Shown: positions 33,785 to 43,051, counted from the stretch's first letter. The stretch is 64,000 nt of DNA from Neorhizobium alkalisoli (GCF_007829835.1 NZ_VIWP01000008.1:1-64000); one strand, 5' to 3'. Made by a program: numbers and translations. Notes: generated by a model from the letters alone, not told the origin.

Positions 33785-34108
33785 TTACGCTTGTGTCGGC
33801 GGAAGGCGCACGACGAGCCCGTCGAGAGCCTCGGTCATGAAGAGCTGACAGGAGAGGCGGCTTTTTTCCGTCCGCTCGCTGGATGTCGCGTCGAGCATTT
33901 CCTCTTCCACCACGCCGACTTCAGGCAGAGCATCGAGATTGCCGCTTTCGACATAGACATGGCAGGTGGCGCAGTTGGCCGACCCGCCGCATTCGCCGAG
34001 AATGCCATTGATATTGGCATGGATGGCGGCTTCCATCAGGCTGTGGCCGACCGGAACCTCGATCTGCGTTTGCTTGTCATCGCTGCCGATGAAGGTGACT
34101 TTGGGCAT
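33785..34108 (-). CDS. [2Fe-2S] ferredoxin, adrenodoxin/putidaredoxin type
   Basis: A 107-residue electron carrier with the four cluster ligands Cys40, Cys46, Cys49 (ECGGSANCATC) and Cys87 (SRLSCQL), the spacing of vertebrate-type ferredoxins that feed class I bacterial P450s. It follows the P450 gene by 14 bp. No ferredoxin reductase is encoded in this operon or elsewhere in the window. Confidence 0.95.
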   Translation of the reverse strand: MPKVTFIGSDDKQTQIEVPVGHSLMEAAIHANINGILGECGGSANCATCHVYVESGNLDALPEVGVVEEEMLDATSSERTEKSRLSCQLFMTEALDGLVVRLPPTQA

Positions 34109-34122
34109 TGGCGCCGGTCCTT

Positions 34123-35322
34123 TCAGTGCTTGCGCGGCGTGATCGCCAGCGGCAGCGAGCTTAGCCCCCTAAGGCCCGGATTGAGCCGAAGCTGCGATGG
34201 GCCGCTCGGCTCAAGCGTTTCGATGCGGGCGGCGAGCGCCTGGAAGAAGACTTCTGCCTCGAGGCGGGCGAACATCTGCCCGACGCAGCCGTGAATTCCG
34301 ACACCGAAACCGATCTGGCCAACCGTGCGGCGGCGGATATCGAACGTATCGGCATTTTCCCAGCGTGCCGGATCGCGTCCCGCCGACCCAAGAAAACACA
34401 TGATTTTTTCGTGCTTGCCGATCGTCGTTCCCGCGAAATCGACCTCCCGCGTCGTGGTGCGAAACAGGCTCTGGCTGGAGGAATCGTAGCGGGTCGCCTC
34501 CTCGAACGCGGCGCGTGCAAGGCTCGGATCCTCGCGCAGCAGCGCCCATTGATCCGGATGTTCGGCAAGCGCCCTGAGACACAGGCCGATGGAATCGATC
34601 GTCGTATCGACGCCGGCCGACAGGAAGGAGCGGACGAGAAGGCCGCCTTCCTCCTCGGTCAGGTCTCCGGCATCGACCGCGTCATAGATCATCTCGCCGA
34701 TCCCGCCCGGAAGCATCGCCTCGCGCTTGCAATGGGCAAGGATCCAGTCCTGCACCGGGCCGACCCGGCTCATCAGCTCCTCGTACCATGGCGTGACCGG
34801 CCCGAAGGAACCGAAAACCATGGAGCCATAGGTCAGAAGGTTTTCACGGCCGTCCGCTTCCATGCCGACCGAATCCGGAAAGACTTTCAGCGGGTAAGGC
34901 GTGACGAGTTCGGGGATCGCATCGATTTCGCCGCGTCCCGCCACCGCATCGACGAACATCGCCGCATCCTGTTCGAAGCGCGGGCGGATGGCGCGCAATG
35001 TCTTCGGGGAAAGGGTGCGCGTCAGGGCCGCGCGCGCCTTGGGATGTTCCGGCGGATCGACCTCGAGAATGATGCTCGGGCGCCGCCACGGCTTTTCCTT
35101 GAAATAGTTGGCAAGCCCGCCGCCGCCAGCATTGCTGTAGGTTTCCCAGTCGGTGAGAACGGGAATGATCGTCTCGTGATGCGATACGGCCCAGATGTCG
35201 TATTTCTCAAGCCAGACGATCGGCCCCAGCGAGCGCAGCTTTTCGTAGGCGCTATAGGGATCGGCCCGGAATTCGGGTGAGAACGGGTCCAGATCGGACG
35301 TGACGCGGGTTGCGGATGACAT
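34123..35322 (-). CDS. cytochrome P450 (CYP199-like class I)
   Basis: A 399-residue soluble P450: I-helix AGVDT (236-240) with acid-alcohol pair, ExxR at Glu275-Arg278, and the heme loop FGVGIHGCVG (339-348) with the thiolate ligand Cys346. The sequence around the loop and PPEHPKARAALTRTLSP resembles CYP199, whose members demethylate or hydroxylate para-substituted benzoates with a [2Fe-2S] partner. ATG 35322 (MSSATRV) fits family starts; the open frame further upstream is not needed. A ferredoxin gene follows. The substrate is predicted to be small and possibly aromatic. Confidence 0.93.
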   Translation of the reverse strand: MSSATRVTSDLDPFSPEFRADPYSAYEKLRSLGPIVWLEKYDIWAVSHHETIIPVLTDWETYSNAGGGGLANYFKEKPWRRPSIILEVDPPEHPKARAALTRTLSPKTLRAIRPRFEQDAAMFVDAVAGRGEIDAIPELVTPYPLKVFPDSVGMEADGRENLLTYGSMVFGSFGPVTPWYEELMSRVGPVQDWILAHCKREAMLPGGIGEMIYDAVDAGDLTEEEGGLLVRSFLSAGVDTTIDSIGLCLRALAEHPDQWALLREDPSLARAAFEEATRYDSSSQSLFRTTTREVDFAGTTIGKHEKIMCFLGSAGRDPARWENADTFDIRRRTVGQIGFGVGIHGCVGQMFARLEAEVFFQALAARIETLEPSGPSQLRLNPGLRGLSSLPLAITPRKH

Positions 35323-35392
35323 AGTCCCCTCTTTGCAGTTCTGGCTTTGCAATTCCGGCATACGGACGTTCTCTGCGCCGCTGTGCCGATGC

Positions 35393-37147
35393 TTAGTTCA
35401 TGGTTCTACGGGCGCTGCTCATGGTGGCGCGCAGCGTCTCTGTTGCATTGGGATCGATCGCCGGAATGCTGCCATCCTCCGCGATCACCACCCCATAGGC
35501 CTCTCGGGCTTGTCTGGTGGTCACGAGACCATCGATCACATCGTCCAGAACACGCCGCGGATCGCGCAGAAGCGGATCCCCATATCCGCCTCCACCGGCC
35601 ATGATATGCCGGTAAACATCGTCCTTTTCGAGCGTCACCGGCAGGACCGGCAGCGAGGGCAGGATTCGCTCACCCGCACCCGGATTGACGACATTGCTCG
35701 ACGGCTTGCCCGTTTCGCCACCAAACAGGCCGTGCGGCGGATGCGAACATTTGTCCGAGCGAACGCCGAAATAGGTATCGTCGGAGAGGATGCGGTATTG
35801 TCGCTCAAGCCCGACACCACCGCGAAATGTTCCGGCGCCGCCGGTATCTGCGACGAAGCCGTAACGTTCGATCCGGATCGGATAGTCCGCCTCGATCATC
35901 TCGATCGGCACGTTCGACTGGTTGGAGCCCATATGTGGCACGCCGGACTGGCCGTCATGGGTTGATGTCGCACCCCATGTGCCCATGACACATTCGGAAA
36001 ACACGAAGCGGCGGCCTTCATGTGTGCCGCCAAAACTCGGTAGCGTCGAACCGCCCGTGCCATCGGCCGAGACTCGCTCGGGAAGGGCTTCCGCCAGCGC
36101 GCCGAAAATGCAGTCGATGATGCGATATCCGGTAATGCCGCGCGCTCCGCAGGGCGCTGGGTAGATGGCATTGACCAGGGTTCCTGCCGGCGCCGTCACA
36201 TGGATTGGGCGCGTATAACCGTGGCAATTGGGCACGTCGCCGGGCATGATCGAGCGCAGTGCTGCATAGACATTCGACTTGCAGAAGGAGAGGGGCGCAT
36301 TGATGCCGCCTTTGACCTGCCGTGCAGTTCCCGTCCAGTCGGCGGTGATTTCCGAACCAGCGATCGTCAGCGTCAGATGCAGTTCGATCGGCTCCGGGTT
36401 TTCGCCAAGGCCATCGATATGGTCGACGAAACGATAGGTGCCGTCGGCGATTTCCGAAATCGCCTGCCGTGCCAGTGTCTCGGCATAATCCTGCAGCGCA
36501 TCGGCATAACGGGCGACGGTATCGGCGCCATAACGCGAAAGCAGCGCCTCGAGGCCGCGGCGGCCGGCGCGGGCGGCGGCCATCTGCGCACGCAGATCGC
36601 CGATCACCTGATCCGGCACGCGCACATTGGCGGCGACGATCTCCATCAGCATCGCGTTCTCAGTGCCGCGGTCGACGAGCTTGAGAAATGGCAGACGCAG
36701 GCCCTCCTGATGGATTTCCGTCGCGCCGATCGAATTCGAACCTGGCACGAGGCCGCCGATATCCGCGTGATGGGCGATCGTTGTCGCCCAGCCGCAGAGC
36801 CGTTCGCCTGAAAAGATCGGCTCGATCACATAGATATCCGGCAGGTGCTGGCCGCTTGCGAGATACGGGTCATTGGCGACAAAGACGTCGCCGGGATGGA
36901 TGTTGCCGGCATATTGGACCGACAAATGGCGCATCGCGTCATAAAAACTGCCGAGATGCATCGGCGTGGTGAGGCCTTGGGCGATGGTCTGGCCTTCGGC
37001 ATCGCAAAGCGCGGTCGAATAGTCCATTGCATCGCGCACGATCGGCGAATGCGCGGTGCGCATCAGGATCAGGGCCATTTCGTCGGCAATCGCCTCAAAG
37101 CCGTTTTTCAGGACTTCGAGAAGGATCGGATCAAGCGGGTTCGTCAT
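35393..37147 (-). CDS. hydantoinase B / 5-oxoprolinase family protein (HyuB)
   Basis: A 584-residue HyuB protein. Family stretches include PLDPILLEVLKNGFEAIADEM at the N-terminus, LMRTAHSPIVRDAMDYSTALCD, HPGDVFVANDPYLASGQHLPD and GGGGYGDPLLRDP at the C-terminus. It overlaps hyuA by 4 bp (ATGA), the usual coupling of the two subunits. HyuA/HyuB pairs use ATP to open hydantoins, N-methylhydantoin or 5-oxoproline, and related pairs are acetone/acetophenone carboxylases. A gap of 71 bp precedes the P450 gene. Confidence 0.93.
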   Translation of the reverse strand: MTNPLDPILLEVLKNGFEAIADEMALILMRTAHSPIVRDAMDYSTALCDAEGQTIAQGLTTPMHLGSFYDAMRHLSVQYAGNIHPGDVFVANDPYLASGQHLPDIYVIEPIFSGERLCGWATTIAHHADIGGLVPGSNSIGATEIHQEGLRLPFLKLVDRGTENAMLMEIVAANVRVPDQVIGDLRAQMAAARAGRRGLEALLSRYGADTVARYADALQDYAETLARQAISEIADGTYRFVDHIDGLGENPEPIELHLTLTIAGSEITADWTGTARQVKGGINAPLSFCKSNVYAALRSIMPGDVPNCHGYTRPIHVTAPAGTLVNAIYPAPCGARGITGYRIIDCIFGALAEALPERVSADGTGGSTLPSFGGTHEGRRFVFSECVMGTWGATSTHDGQSGVPHMGSNQSNVPIEMIEADYPIRIERYGFVADTGGAGTFRGGVGLERQYRILSDDTYFGVRSDKCSHPPHGLFGGETGKPSSNVVNPGAGERILPSLPVLPVTLEKDDVYRHIMAGGGGYGDPLLRDPRRVLDDVIDGLVTTRQAREAYGVVIAEDGSIPAIDPNATETLRATMSSARRTMN

Positions 37148-39261
37148 GCCGCGACCTCCGAGGTGAGGAATTCTATCACTATATTGTCGTAGCGATCCCG
37201 CCAGGCACTGGCGTCCGGCGGGACAACAGTCGTCCCTTCATATTCCTCGATGATGAAAGGGCCGGGACGGGGCGTGTCTTGAAGGTCGGCGCGGGCGACA
37301 ACCGGTGTATCGAACAGCCCCTGTTCGGACCCGAAATAGACCGGTCGGACAGAACCGGTGCCCGGTGTCGGCGCGGCGTCCAGCGCAAGCGATCCGGTTT
37401 GCGGCGGAGCAATCGCTCCGACGACGCGCAAGGTCACGAAACTGATCGGCACGTCGGTGAGGGCATGGCCATAGGTGCGAACGTGTTCTTCCTCGAAACG
37501 TTCGCGGATCACTTTCAACGTCGCCTCCGCGTCAAGGCCGTGCGGCACTTCCACCGGCAGCTCGAAAGCCTGACCGGCATAACGAAGATCGGCTTTCCAG
37601 GTCAGCTTCGCGCCCGCATCGGCGAGTTCCGCGACCACGTCCTTCTGAAGCTTTTCGAACGTTGAGATCATGGCGGAGAAAGTGTCGAGGCCGGCGCGCT
37701 TTAGGAAGGCGGCGGAGCGGGATACTTCGAAATTGGCGAACAGCAGACCGACCGCGCTGAAGACACCGGCTGCCGGCGGCACGACGATGCGCTTCATCTG
37801 CAGTTCGCGCGCCAGTGCCACTGCGTGAATGCCGCCATTGCCACCGAAGGCGAAGAGCGTGAAATCGCGCGGATCGCGACCGCGATAGGTCGAGACGGCT
37901 TTGACCGCCCGCATCATGGCGATATTGGCAAGCCGATGGACGCCGAAGGCTGCATCATGCATGCCGCAGCCCAGAGCATCGGCCACCTGTCTCTCGAAGA
38001 CCGCGCGCGATGCGGCTGAATTGATCGGCACTGCGCCGCCCGCAAGCGCATCCGGATTGAGGTAACCCAGGACGACATTGGCGTCGGTCACCGTCGGCTC
38101 CGTGCCGCCGGCATCGTAGCAGACCGGTCCGGGAACCGCGCCAGCGCTGTGCGGGCCGACCTTGAGGGCGCCTGCCGCGTCGACGCGGACAATGCTGCCG
38201 CCGCCGGCGCCGACTTCGGACACGTCGATGACCGGCAATTTCAGGGCGTAACCGCCGCCCTTGACCAGCCGGCTGGAGAGGGAGATTCCGCCGCCGACTT
38301 CGTATTCGTCGGTGCTCAGCACCTGGCCCTTCTCTATCAGCGCGGCCTTGGCTGTGGTGCCACCCATGTCGAAGGTGATGATATCGGGATAACCGGCGCG
38401 GGCGCCGAGATGGGCCGCACCGACGACACCGGCCGCCGGTCCGCTTTCGACTACGGTCGCGGGCTTGGCGATGACGCTTTCGATATCGAGTGTGCCGCCG
38501 CTCGACTGCATCATCAGGAGCCTGCCGGTGATCTCGCGTTCCTTGAGGCGTTCGGCGAGCGACCGCAGATAGGTCGCGACGGCCGGCCCGATATAGGCAT
38601 TGGCAACGGTCGTGGAGGTCCGCTCGTATTCGCGGATTTCCGGCAGAACTTCATGGGATACGGAGATGAAGCAGTTCTGCAGTCGCTTGCGGAGAATGTC
38701 TGCGACGGCCTGTTCGTGCTGCGGGTTGATATGCGCATGCAGGAAGCAGATGGCGACCGCCTCGATATCGAGCCCGGCGATCTGTTCGGCAAGGGCCTCA
38801 ATTTCCGCAAGATCGAGCGGGGTGAGAACGCTGCCTGTCGCATCGAGGCGTTCGGTGAGTTCGAAGCGCAGCCGGCGTGGTACCAGTGGCGCGGGCTTTT
38901 CGTAGAGGGGTTCGTAAAGGCGGGGAACGCGGATGCGGCGCAGCTCGAGCACATCCCTGAAACCGCGCGTGGTGATCAGCGCGGTGCGGGCTCCCTTGCC
39001 TTCGAGGATGGCGTTGGTCGCCACCGTCGATGCGTGCAGGACCTCGTCGAAACTATCGCCGGTAATCCCGAGATCCGCGCCGAGAGAGTCGAGTGCACCG
39101 ATGATGGCGCGGGCATAGTCATCCGGGGTGGAGGGCACTTTGCGAGTGACAAGCTGGCCGGTCGGCGAAAGACAGGCGATATCGGTGAAGGTGCCACCGA
39201 TATCCGCGGCGACGCGGTAGCCGCCGATCTCGACGGAGAGGGAGGTTGCGGCCGTATCCAT
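37144..39261 (-). CDS. hydantoinase A / 5-oxoprolinase family protein (HyuA)
   Basis: A 705-residue ATP-binding subunit with the acetate-kinase/sugar-kinase-like phosphate motif ADIGGTFTDIACL near residues 18-30 and the second motif ITFDMGGTTAKAALIEKG near 290. The substrate is activated by phosphorylation at a lactam or carbonyl oxygen in known members. It is placed two bases after the enolase-superfamily gene and overlaps hyuB. Together with the GGT-like gene in the same operon, a 5-oxoprolinase role is attractive; a hydantoinase role is equally possible from sequence. Confidence 0.93.
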   Translation of the reverse strand: MDTAATSLSVEIGGYRVAADIGGTFTDIACLSPTGQLVTRKVPSTPDDYARAIIGALDSLGADLGITGDSFDEVLHASTVATNAILEGKGARTALITTRGFRDVLELRRIRVPRLYEPLYEKPAPLVPRRLRFELTERLDATGSVLTPLDLAEIEALAEQIAGLDIEAVAICFLHAHINPQHEQAVADILRKRLQNCFISVSHEVLPEIREYERTSTTVANAYIGPAVATYLRSLAERLKEREITGRLLMMQSSGGTLDIESVIAKPATVVESGPAAGVVGAAHLGARAGYPDIITFDMGGTTAKAALIEKGQVLSTDEYEVGGGISLSSRLVKGGGYALKLPVIDVSEVGAGGGSIVRVDAAGALKVGPHSAGAVPGPVCYDAGGTEPTVTDANVVLGYLNPDALAGGAVPINSAASRAVFERQVADALGCGMHDAAFGVHRLANIAMMRAVKAVSTYRGRDPRDFTLFAFGGNGGIHAVALARELQMKRIVVPPAAGVFSAVGLLFANFEVSRSAAFLKRAGLDTFSAMISTFEKLQKDVVAELADAGAKLTWKADLRYAGQAFELPVEVPHGLDAEATLKVIRERFEEEHVRTYGHALTDVPISFVTLRVVGAIAPPQTGSLALDAAPTPGTGSVRPVYFGSEQGLFDTPVVARADLQDTPRPGPFIIEEYEGTTVVPPDASAWRDRYDNIVIEFLTSEVAA

Positions 39262-39263
39262 GA

Positions 39264-40418
39264 TCAGTGTTCCCGATAACGAGCGAGGTTCTCCTCATCG
39301 ATCTCGATGCCGAGACCCGGCTTGTCGAGCGGGAGGAGGGCTCCGTCGCGCACGGCGAAGGGTGCGGTGACGACATCATCGACATAATAATTGCCGCCGA
39401 CCTTGTAGGGGTGGGTGCCAGCCGGTGCGTTGATCGGAATGACGCAGGCAAGATCGACGCTTGGCGCAGCCAGCGCGAAATGGATGTTGGCGGCGTTGCC
39501 GATGGCGGATTCGATCGAGCCGTTGACGTCGCAGCGGATGTTCATCGCGTCCGCCACGGCCCCGACCTTGCCGGCGCCGTAGAGGCCGCCGGCCTTGGCG
39601 AGATAGATGGAGATCCAGTCCGTGCCGCGAACGCCGGCCAGTTCGACGGCATCGACGATATCCCAGCAGGATTCATCAGCCATGACCGGAATGGGCGACT
39701 GGCGGGTGACTTCGATCATCGAGGAGAGGTTCGCAGCCGGCTGCTCGACGGCATTTGCGCCCGCATCCTTCAGCTTCTCGATGATCGTCACCGCATTGCG
39801 CGCATCGCGGTACCCCTGGTTTGCGTCGAGCCGCAACATGATATCCGAACCGAGCTCCCGGCGGATCGCGGCGATCAGTCTGACGTCGCGTTCGGCATCG
39901 ACGCCGCCCTTGATCTGCAGGGCCTTCAGGCCATCGCCGGCTGCTCCGACTGCTTCCTCAAGCGCTTCGCGATCGCCCATCAGGCCGACCATGTGGGAGA
40001 CATAGACGGAATCGCGCATGGCGCCGCCAAGCAGCTTGTAGATCGGCAGGCCGACGCTCTTGCCCCAGATGTCGTGAAGCGCGATGTCGATCGCGCATTT
40101 CGCATAATTGTTGCCGATGACCGCGAGGTCCATAGCCTTCCGGGCGGCCGTGACTGCAGTCGGGTCGGTGCCGATCAGGACCGGCGCGATGACGTCGCGG
40201 ACGATGGCGACCACGGTCGCCTGCGTTTCGCCGGAGCGACGGCCGGCAGCGCCGCCCCAGTCGGGCAGTGGGGTTGCCTCACCCCAACCGACAAGGCCTT
40301 CGTCTGTCTCGATTTTCACGGCGACGAATCCGCCAAGGTCTTCGCGCAGCCCGGCCCATTTGAAATCTCGCCGCGGCTTCAGTCGGAACGGAAAGACGTC
40401 AATGGCGGTGATTTTCAT
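39264..40418 (-). CDS. mandelate racemase / muconate lactonizing enzyme family protein (enolase superfamily)
   Basis: A 384-residue enolase-superfamily enzyme. It has an N-terminal capping domain (MKITAIDVFPFRL) and a barrel with metal ligands in LRLDANQGY (Asp), AVEQPA (Glu) and MADESC (Asp/Glu), plus a catalytic Lys in YLAKAGGL. The second-strand KxK motif reads QxK (ALQIKGG), as in a subset of dehydratases and racemases. This points to one-sided base chemistry by the opposite Lys. It is the first gene of the eight-gene operon, behind a strong operator at 40511-40538. The reaction (racemisation, epimerisation, dehydration) is unknown. Confidence 0.9.
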   Translation of the reverse strand: MKITAIDVFPFRLKPRRDFKWAGLREDLGGFVAVKIETDEGLVGWGEATPLPDWGGAAGRRSGETQATVVAIVRDVIAPVLIGTDPTAVTAARKAMDLAVIGNNYAKCAIDIALHDIWGKSVGLPIYKLLGGAMRDSVYVSHMVGLMGDREALEEAVGAAGDGLKALQIKGGVDAERDVRLIAAIRRELGSDIMLRLDANQGYRDARNAVTIIEKLKDAGANAVEQPAANLSSMIEVTRQSPIPVMADESCWDIVDAVELAGVRGTDWISIYLAKAGGLYGAGKVGAVADAMNIRCDVNGSIESAIGNAANIHFALAAPSVDLACVIPINAPAGTHPYKVGGNYYVDDVVTAPFAVRDGALLPLDKPGLGIEIDEENLARYREH

Positions 40419-40510
40419 GATTGGCCCTCTGTGACCCGGGAAGGAGGAGCTGCGTCCGGTCGGGCGCTCTCTGGAAGGCGTTGTACCATGCGAAGACCGA
40501 CAATCAAGAA

Positions 40511-40538
40511 AATATTTTCATATAGGAAAATATTTTCC
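40511..40538. promoter_or_regulatory. perfect XRE-type operator in front of the enolase/Hyu/P450 operon
   Basis: 9-bp arms AATATTTTC (40511-40519) and GAAAATATT (40526-40534) around ATATAG. An overlapping 14-bp perfect palindrome, GGAAAATATTTTCC, lies at 40525-40538. It is between the XRE gene end and the operon start, 93 bp upstream of the first ATG. It shares TTTTC-N6-GAAAA with sites at 29938, 29967 and 43081-43126. Confidence 0.65.
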
Positions 40539-40542
40539 CGCA

Positions 40543-41271
40543 TTATTTTGCTTTCTGGGTTTCCTTCCGCGATGGGTCGATGAAGTAGCCTTCGACGCGG
40601 CGGGTGCCGGGATTCATGAACTGGCCGATCCGTTCCGCAGCGCTGGCATCCGGATCATGGGAAACGGAAAGGACATGCGCATCCTCTTCGCTGACGGTGA
40701 TGTAGAGGTGCTGCATGCTGCTGTCGAAATAGGCGCTTTCGCCGGTTTCCAGCCGGAACGGTGCATAGTGTTCCGTATGGATCTCGATAGCCCCTTTCAG
40801 CACATAGACGAATTCCTCTCCTGAATGGCGGCTCCAGTGGTCGAATTCGTCGAGCGAACGGGCTCTGACGGTCATTTCGAGCGGGACCATTCCCTTGCGG
40901 GAAAGTTCTGTTCCATGGGCCTTGTAGTCATACTGGCCGCTGGTGAAATGGACGCCTTCATTGGTGCGGGTGACGGTTTTCCGCCCGGAAATCTGGCTTT
41001 TTTCGCCGGGTCGGACAAAATCTTCCAGGCTGACATGAAGGCCGTCGCAGATGCGTTTGATGATGTCGAAGGACGGAGAAACCTGGCCGTTTTCGATCTT
41101 TGAGAGATAGGAGACCGAAACCGCCGTCATGCCGCTGAGATCGCTGAGCTTGAGGCCGGCCGCCTGCCGGACTTCCTTGAGTCGCAGGCCGATCTGATTC
41201 TCCGAAAAGAAGCTTCCGCTTTCTGCCTTTACCGCTCGCCTTGCTGCTGGTGCCGCCTTTTTCGCTTCCAT
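40543..41271 (-). CDS. XRE family transcriptional regulator with cupin domain
   Basis: A 242-residue regulator: an Ala/Lys-rich leader (about 1-20), HTH_3 at about 26-85 (LRLKEVRQAAGLKLSDLSG and VSVSYLSKIENGQVSPSF), and a cupin domain (about 150-220; DHWSRHSGEEFVYVLKGAIEI). Its product is the best candidate to bind the repeated TTTTC-N6-GAAAA sites in the island. It is 14 bp behind the SDR gene in the same direction and probably co-transcribed with it. The effector bound by the cupin is probably the pathway substrate. Confidence 0.9.
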   Translation of the reverse strand: MEAKKAAPAARRAVKAESGSFFSENQIGLRLKEVRQAAGLKLSDLSGMTAVSVSYLSKIENGQVSPSFDIIKRICDGLHVSLEDFVRPGEKSQISGRKTVTRTNEGVHFTSGQYDYKAHGTELSRKGMVPLEMTVRARSLDEFDHWSRHSGEEFVYVLKGAIEIHTEHYAPFRLETGESAYFDSSMQHLYITVSEEDAHVLSVSHDPDASAAERIGQFMNPGTRRVEGYFIDPSRKETQKAK

Positions 41272-41285
41272 GGTTTCCTCCGAAT

Positions 41286-42017
41286 TCAGATTGTTACTGA
41301 GTTGTTATGTGTTTGCCTCGTGCCGGCAGCGGTAAATCCGCCGTCGACAACAAGATCGGTGCCGTGAATGTAAGGCTCTGCGAAAAGGAACGCTGCCGCC
41401 GCAGCCACGTCATCCATTTCGCCCAGGCGGCCGAGTGGGATCGCCGGCATGCCTTGTTTGTCGGGGCGGCCGAAGGGGCTGTTTATCCAGCCAGGTAGCA
41501 GGCAGTTGACCCGGATATTGTAGGGCCCCAATTCGTCCGCAAGGGCTTTTGTAAGGCCCGACATCGCAGCTTTCGCCGCATGAAATGGCGCTTTTCCAGC
41601 GCTTCCGTTCACTCCCGCCGTCGATGAGGTCAGCACGATTGCGCCGCGCCGGCGCTTTTGCATGTCGAGCGCCACGGCGCGGGCGAAAAGAAACGGCATG
41701 GTCAGGTTTGCAAGAAGATCGCAATCGAAGAGCGTGGCGTTCCATTCGTTCAGCGGCGCTTCCGAGCTTCTGTTCATGTTGATGAAAAGCCCGTCCGGCG
41801 GTCCTGTCTGTTGGTGGCAGAATGCCAGGATCTTGTCGGGAGACTGCGGGTCAAGCAGATCGCAGTCCATGGCAAAAAGCCGTCCACGGGGCCCTCCTGC
41901 CATGCATTCTGTAGCGGCGGGATCTGCAATCACGACGCTGTCGCCTTTATCGCGCATGTGTCGTGCTAGGGTGCCGCCGCTGCCGGATGCTCCGCCGACG
42001 ATGAGTATGACTGACAT
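41286..42017 (-). CDS. SDR family protein with catalytic Tyr replaced by Phe
   Basis: A 243-residue short-chain dehydrogenase fold: GGASGSGG nucleotide loop at the N-terminus, RVNCLLPGWINSPFG, and C-terminal GTDLVVDGGFTAAG. The YxxxK catalytic pair reads FHAAK, so the proton-donating Tyr is Phe. Its paralogue at 31558-32301 keeps Tyr. It may be inactive, regulatory or act on a substrate that supplies its own acid. It is the first gene of a two-gene unit with the XRE regulator. Confidence 0.87.
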   Translation of the reverse strand: MSVILIVGGASGSGGTLARHMRDKGDSVVIADPAATECMAGGPRGRLFAMDCDLLDPQSPDKILAFCHQQTGPPDGLFINMNRSSEAPLNEWNATLFDCDLLANLTMPFLFARAVALDMQKRRRGAIVLTSSTAGVNGSAGKAPFHAAKAAMSGLTKALADELGPYNIRVNCLLPGWINSPFGRPDKQGMPAIPLGRLGEMDDVAAAAAFLFAEPYIHGTDLVVDGGFTAAGTRQTHNNSVTI

Positions 42018-42313
42018 TCAGGGTCTCGTTTGGCGTTTTCGCGCGAAGGCGAATGAAAATATCTTATATGAAAAATAGTTGCTCTTACAATTCATTCTGG
42101 AAAAATCTAAAAAGCCATTTTTATACAAAGATATATGCGTAAAAGATCTGCATTTTCAGTGTGGATTCCCGCTGACTGCGATCAGGAAATTTCCAATGTG
42201 AAAATATTTGACTGTCCGGTGCTTCGCGATCTAGTGTCTCGCCAAAGAGCTGAAGATGCACCCGCTCAACGAGGTGTCACAGCGCCCGGACATCGTTCGG
42301 AAGAGGGGATAAG
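42018..42313. promoter_or_regulatory. AT-rich divergent control region with a degenerate XRE site
   Basis: This 296-bp gap separates the SDR-XRE unit (minus) from the alpha/beta hydrolase (plus). It is markedly A/T-rich compared with the surroundings. A degenerate site, TTTTC-ATATAA-GATAT on minus (42074-42059), lies 42 bp before the SDR start. A palindrome GGAAATTTCC (42185-42194) lies nearer the hydrolase. No gene or RNA is evident. Confidence 0.4.
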
Positions 42314-43051
42314 ATGACGACATTCCTGCTGGTTCACGGAGCCTGGCATGGTGGTTGGTGTTGGGAGAAGCTCGCGCGGATTCTCGTGCAGGCGGGTCAT
42401 CATGTGCTGACGCCGGATCTGGCCGGGCTCGGCGCCGACCATGAAAACAGGTCTCCGGGGCTCGCCGAGCAGAGCGTCGATCTGCTGGCCGATATCGTGC
42501 GAACGGCGCCGCAGCCAATCATCGTCGTGGCGCATTCGCTTGGTGGAATGTTCGCCGCCGCACTTTCCGAGCGCCGCCCGGATGATGTCGCCAGAGTGAT
42601 CTATCTTGCAGCTTTCCTGCCGCAGGATGGGCAATCCTGTTCCTCCTTTGCGACGTCGGATTGCGGCAGTGTTCCTTATGGCGTCGAGGATGATGGCATT
42701 GCCGGTGTTGCCAGATTCCGCGACGAGTGGCTCAAGCTGACGTTCTTCAGCGATTGCTCCGACGAGGACGTTGCATGGGCGCGGACGCGGCTGACGCCGC
42801 AGCCTCTGGAGCATTTCGACTTTCGTGTATCGCTGACGGATGATCGTTTCGGTCGGCTGCCGCGAACCTATATCCAGTGTCTGCGTGACCATGCGATCAC
42901 GCCCGGATTTCAGCGGGAGCTGGTCCGCAGGACGCCTTGTGAGCGTGTGCATGTCCTCGACAGCGCCCATTCGCCCTTCTTGAGCTGCCCGGAAAATCTC
43001 GCCGAACTGCTTTTTCTTGAAGAGCGGCAGACATCGGTGCTGGCGGCATGA
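42314..43051 (+). CDS. alpha/beta fold hydrolase (esterase, methylesterase-like)
   Basis: A 245-residue alpha/beta hydrolase resembling plant methylesterases and hydroxynitrile lyases. It has the oxyanion motif HGAWHGGWCW at residues 8-17, the nucleophile elbow AHSLGGMF (Ser near 76), and the catalytic His in DSAHSPFLSCPENL near the C-terminus. GAGGGG precedes the ATG. It lies between the XRE unit and the second binding-protein operon, and has its own upstream region. An ester or amide substrate within the island is likely but unknown. Confidence 0.87.
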   Translation: MTTFLLVHGAWHGGWCWEKLARILVQAGHHVLTPDLAGLGADHENRSPGLAEQSVDLLADIVRTAPQPIIVVAHSLGGMFAAALSERRPDDVARVIYLAAFLPQDGQSCSSFATSDCGSVPYGVEDDGIAGVARFRDEWLKLTFFSDCSDEDVAWARTRLTPQPLEHFDFRVSLTDDRFGRLPRTYIQCLRDHAITPGFQRELVRRTPCERVHVLDSAHSPFLSCPENLAELLFLEERQTSVLAA

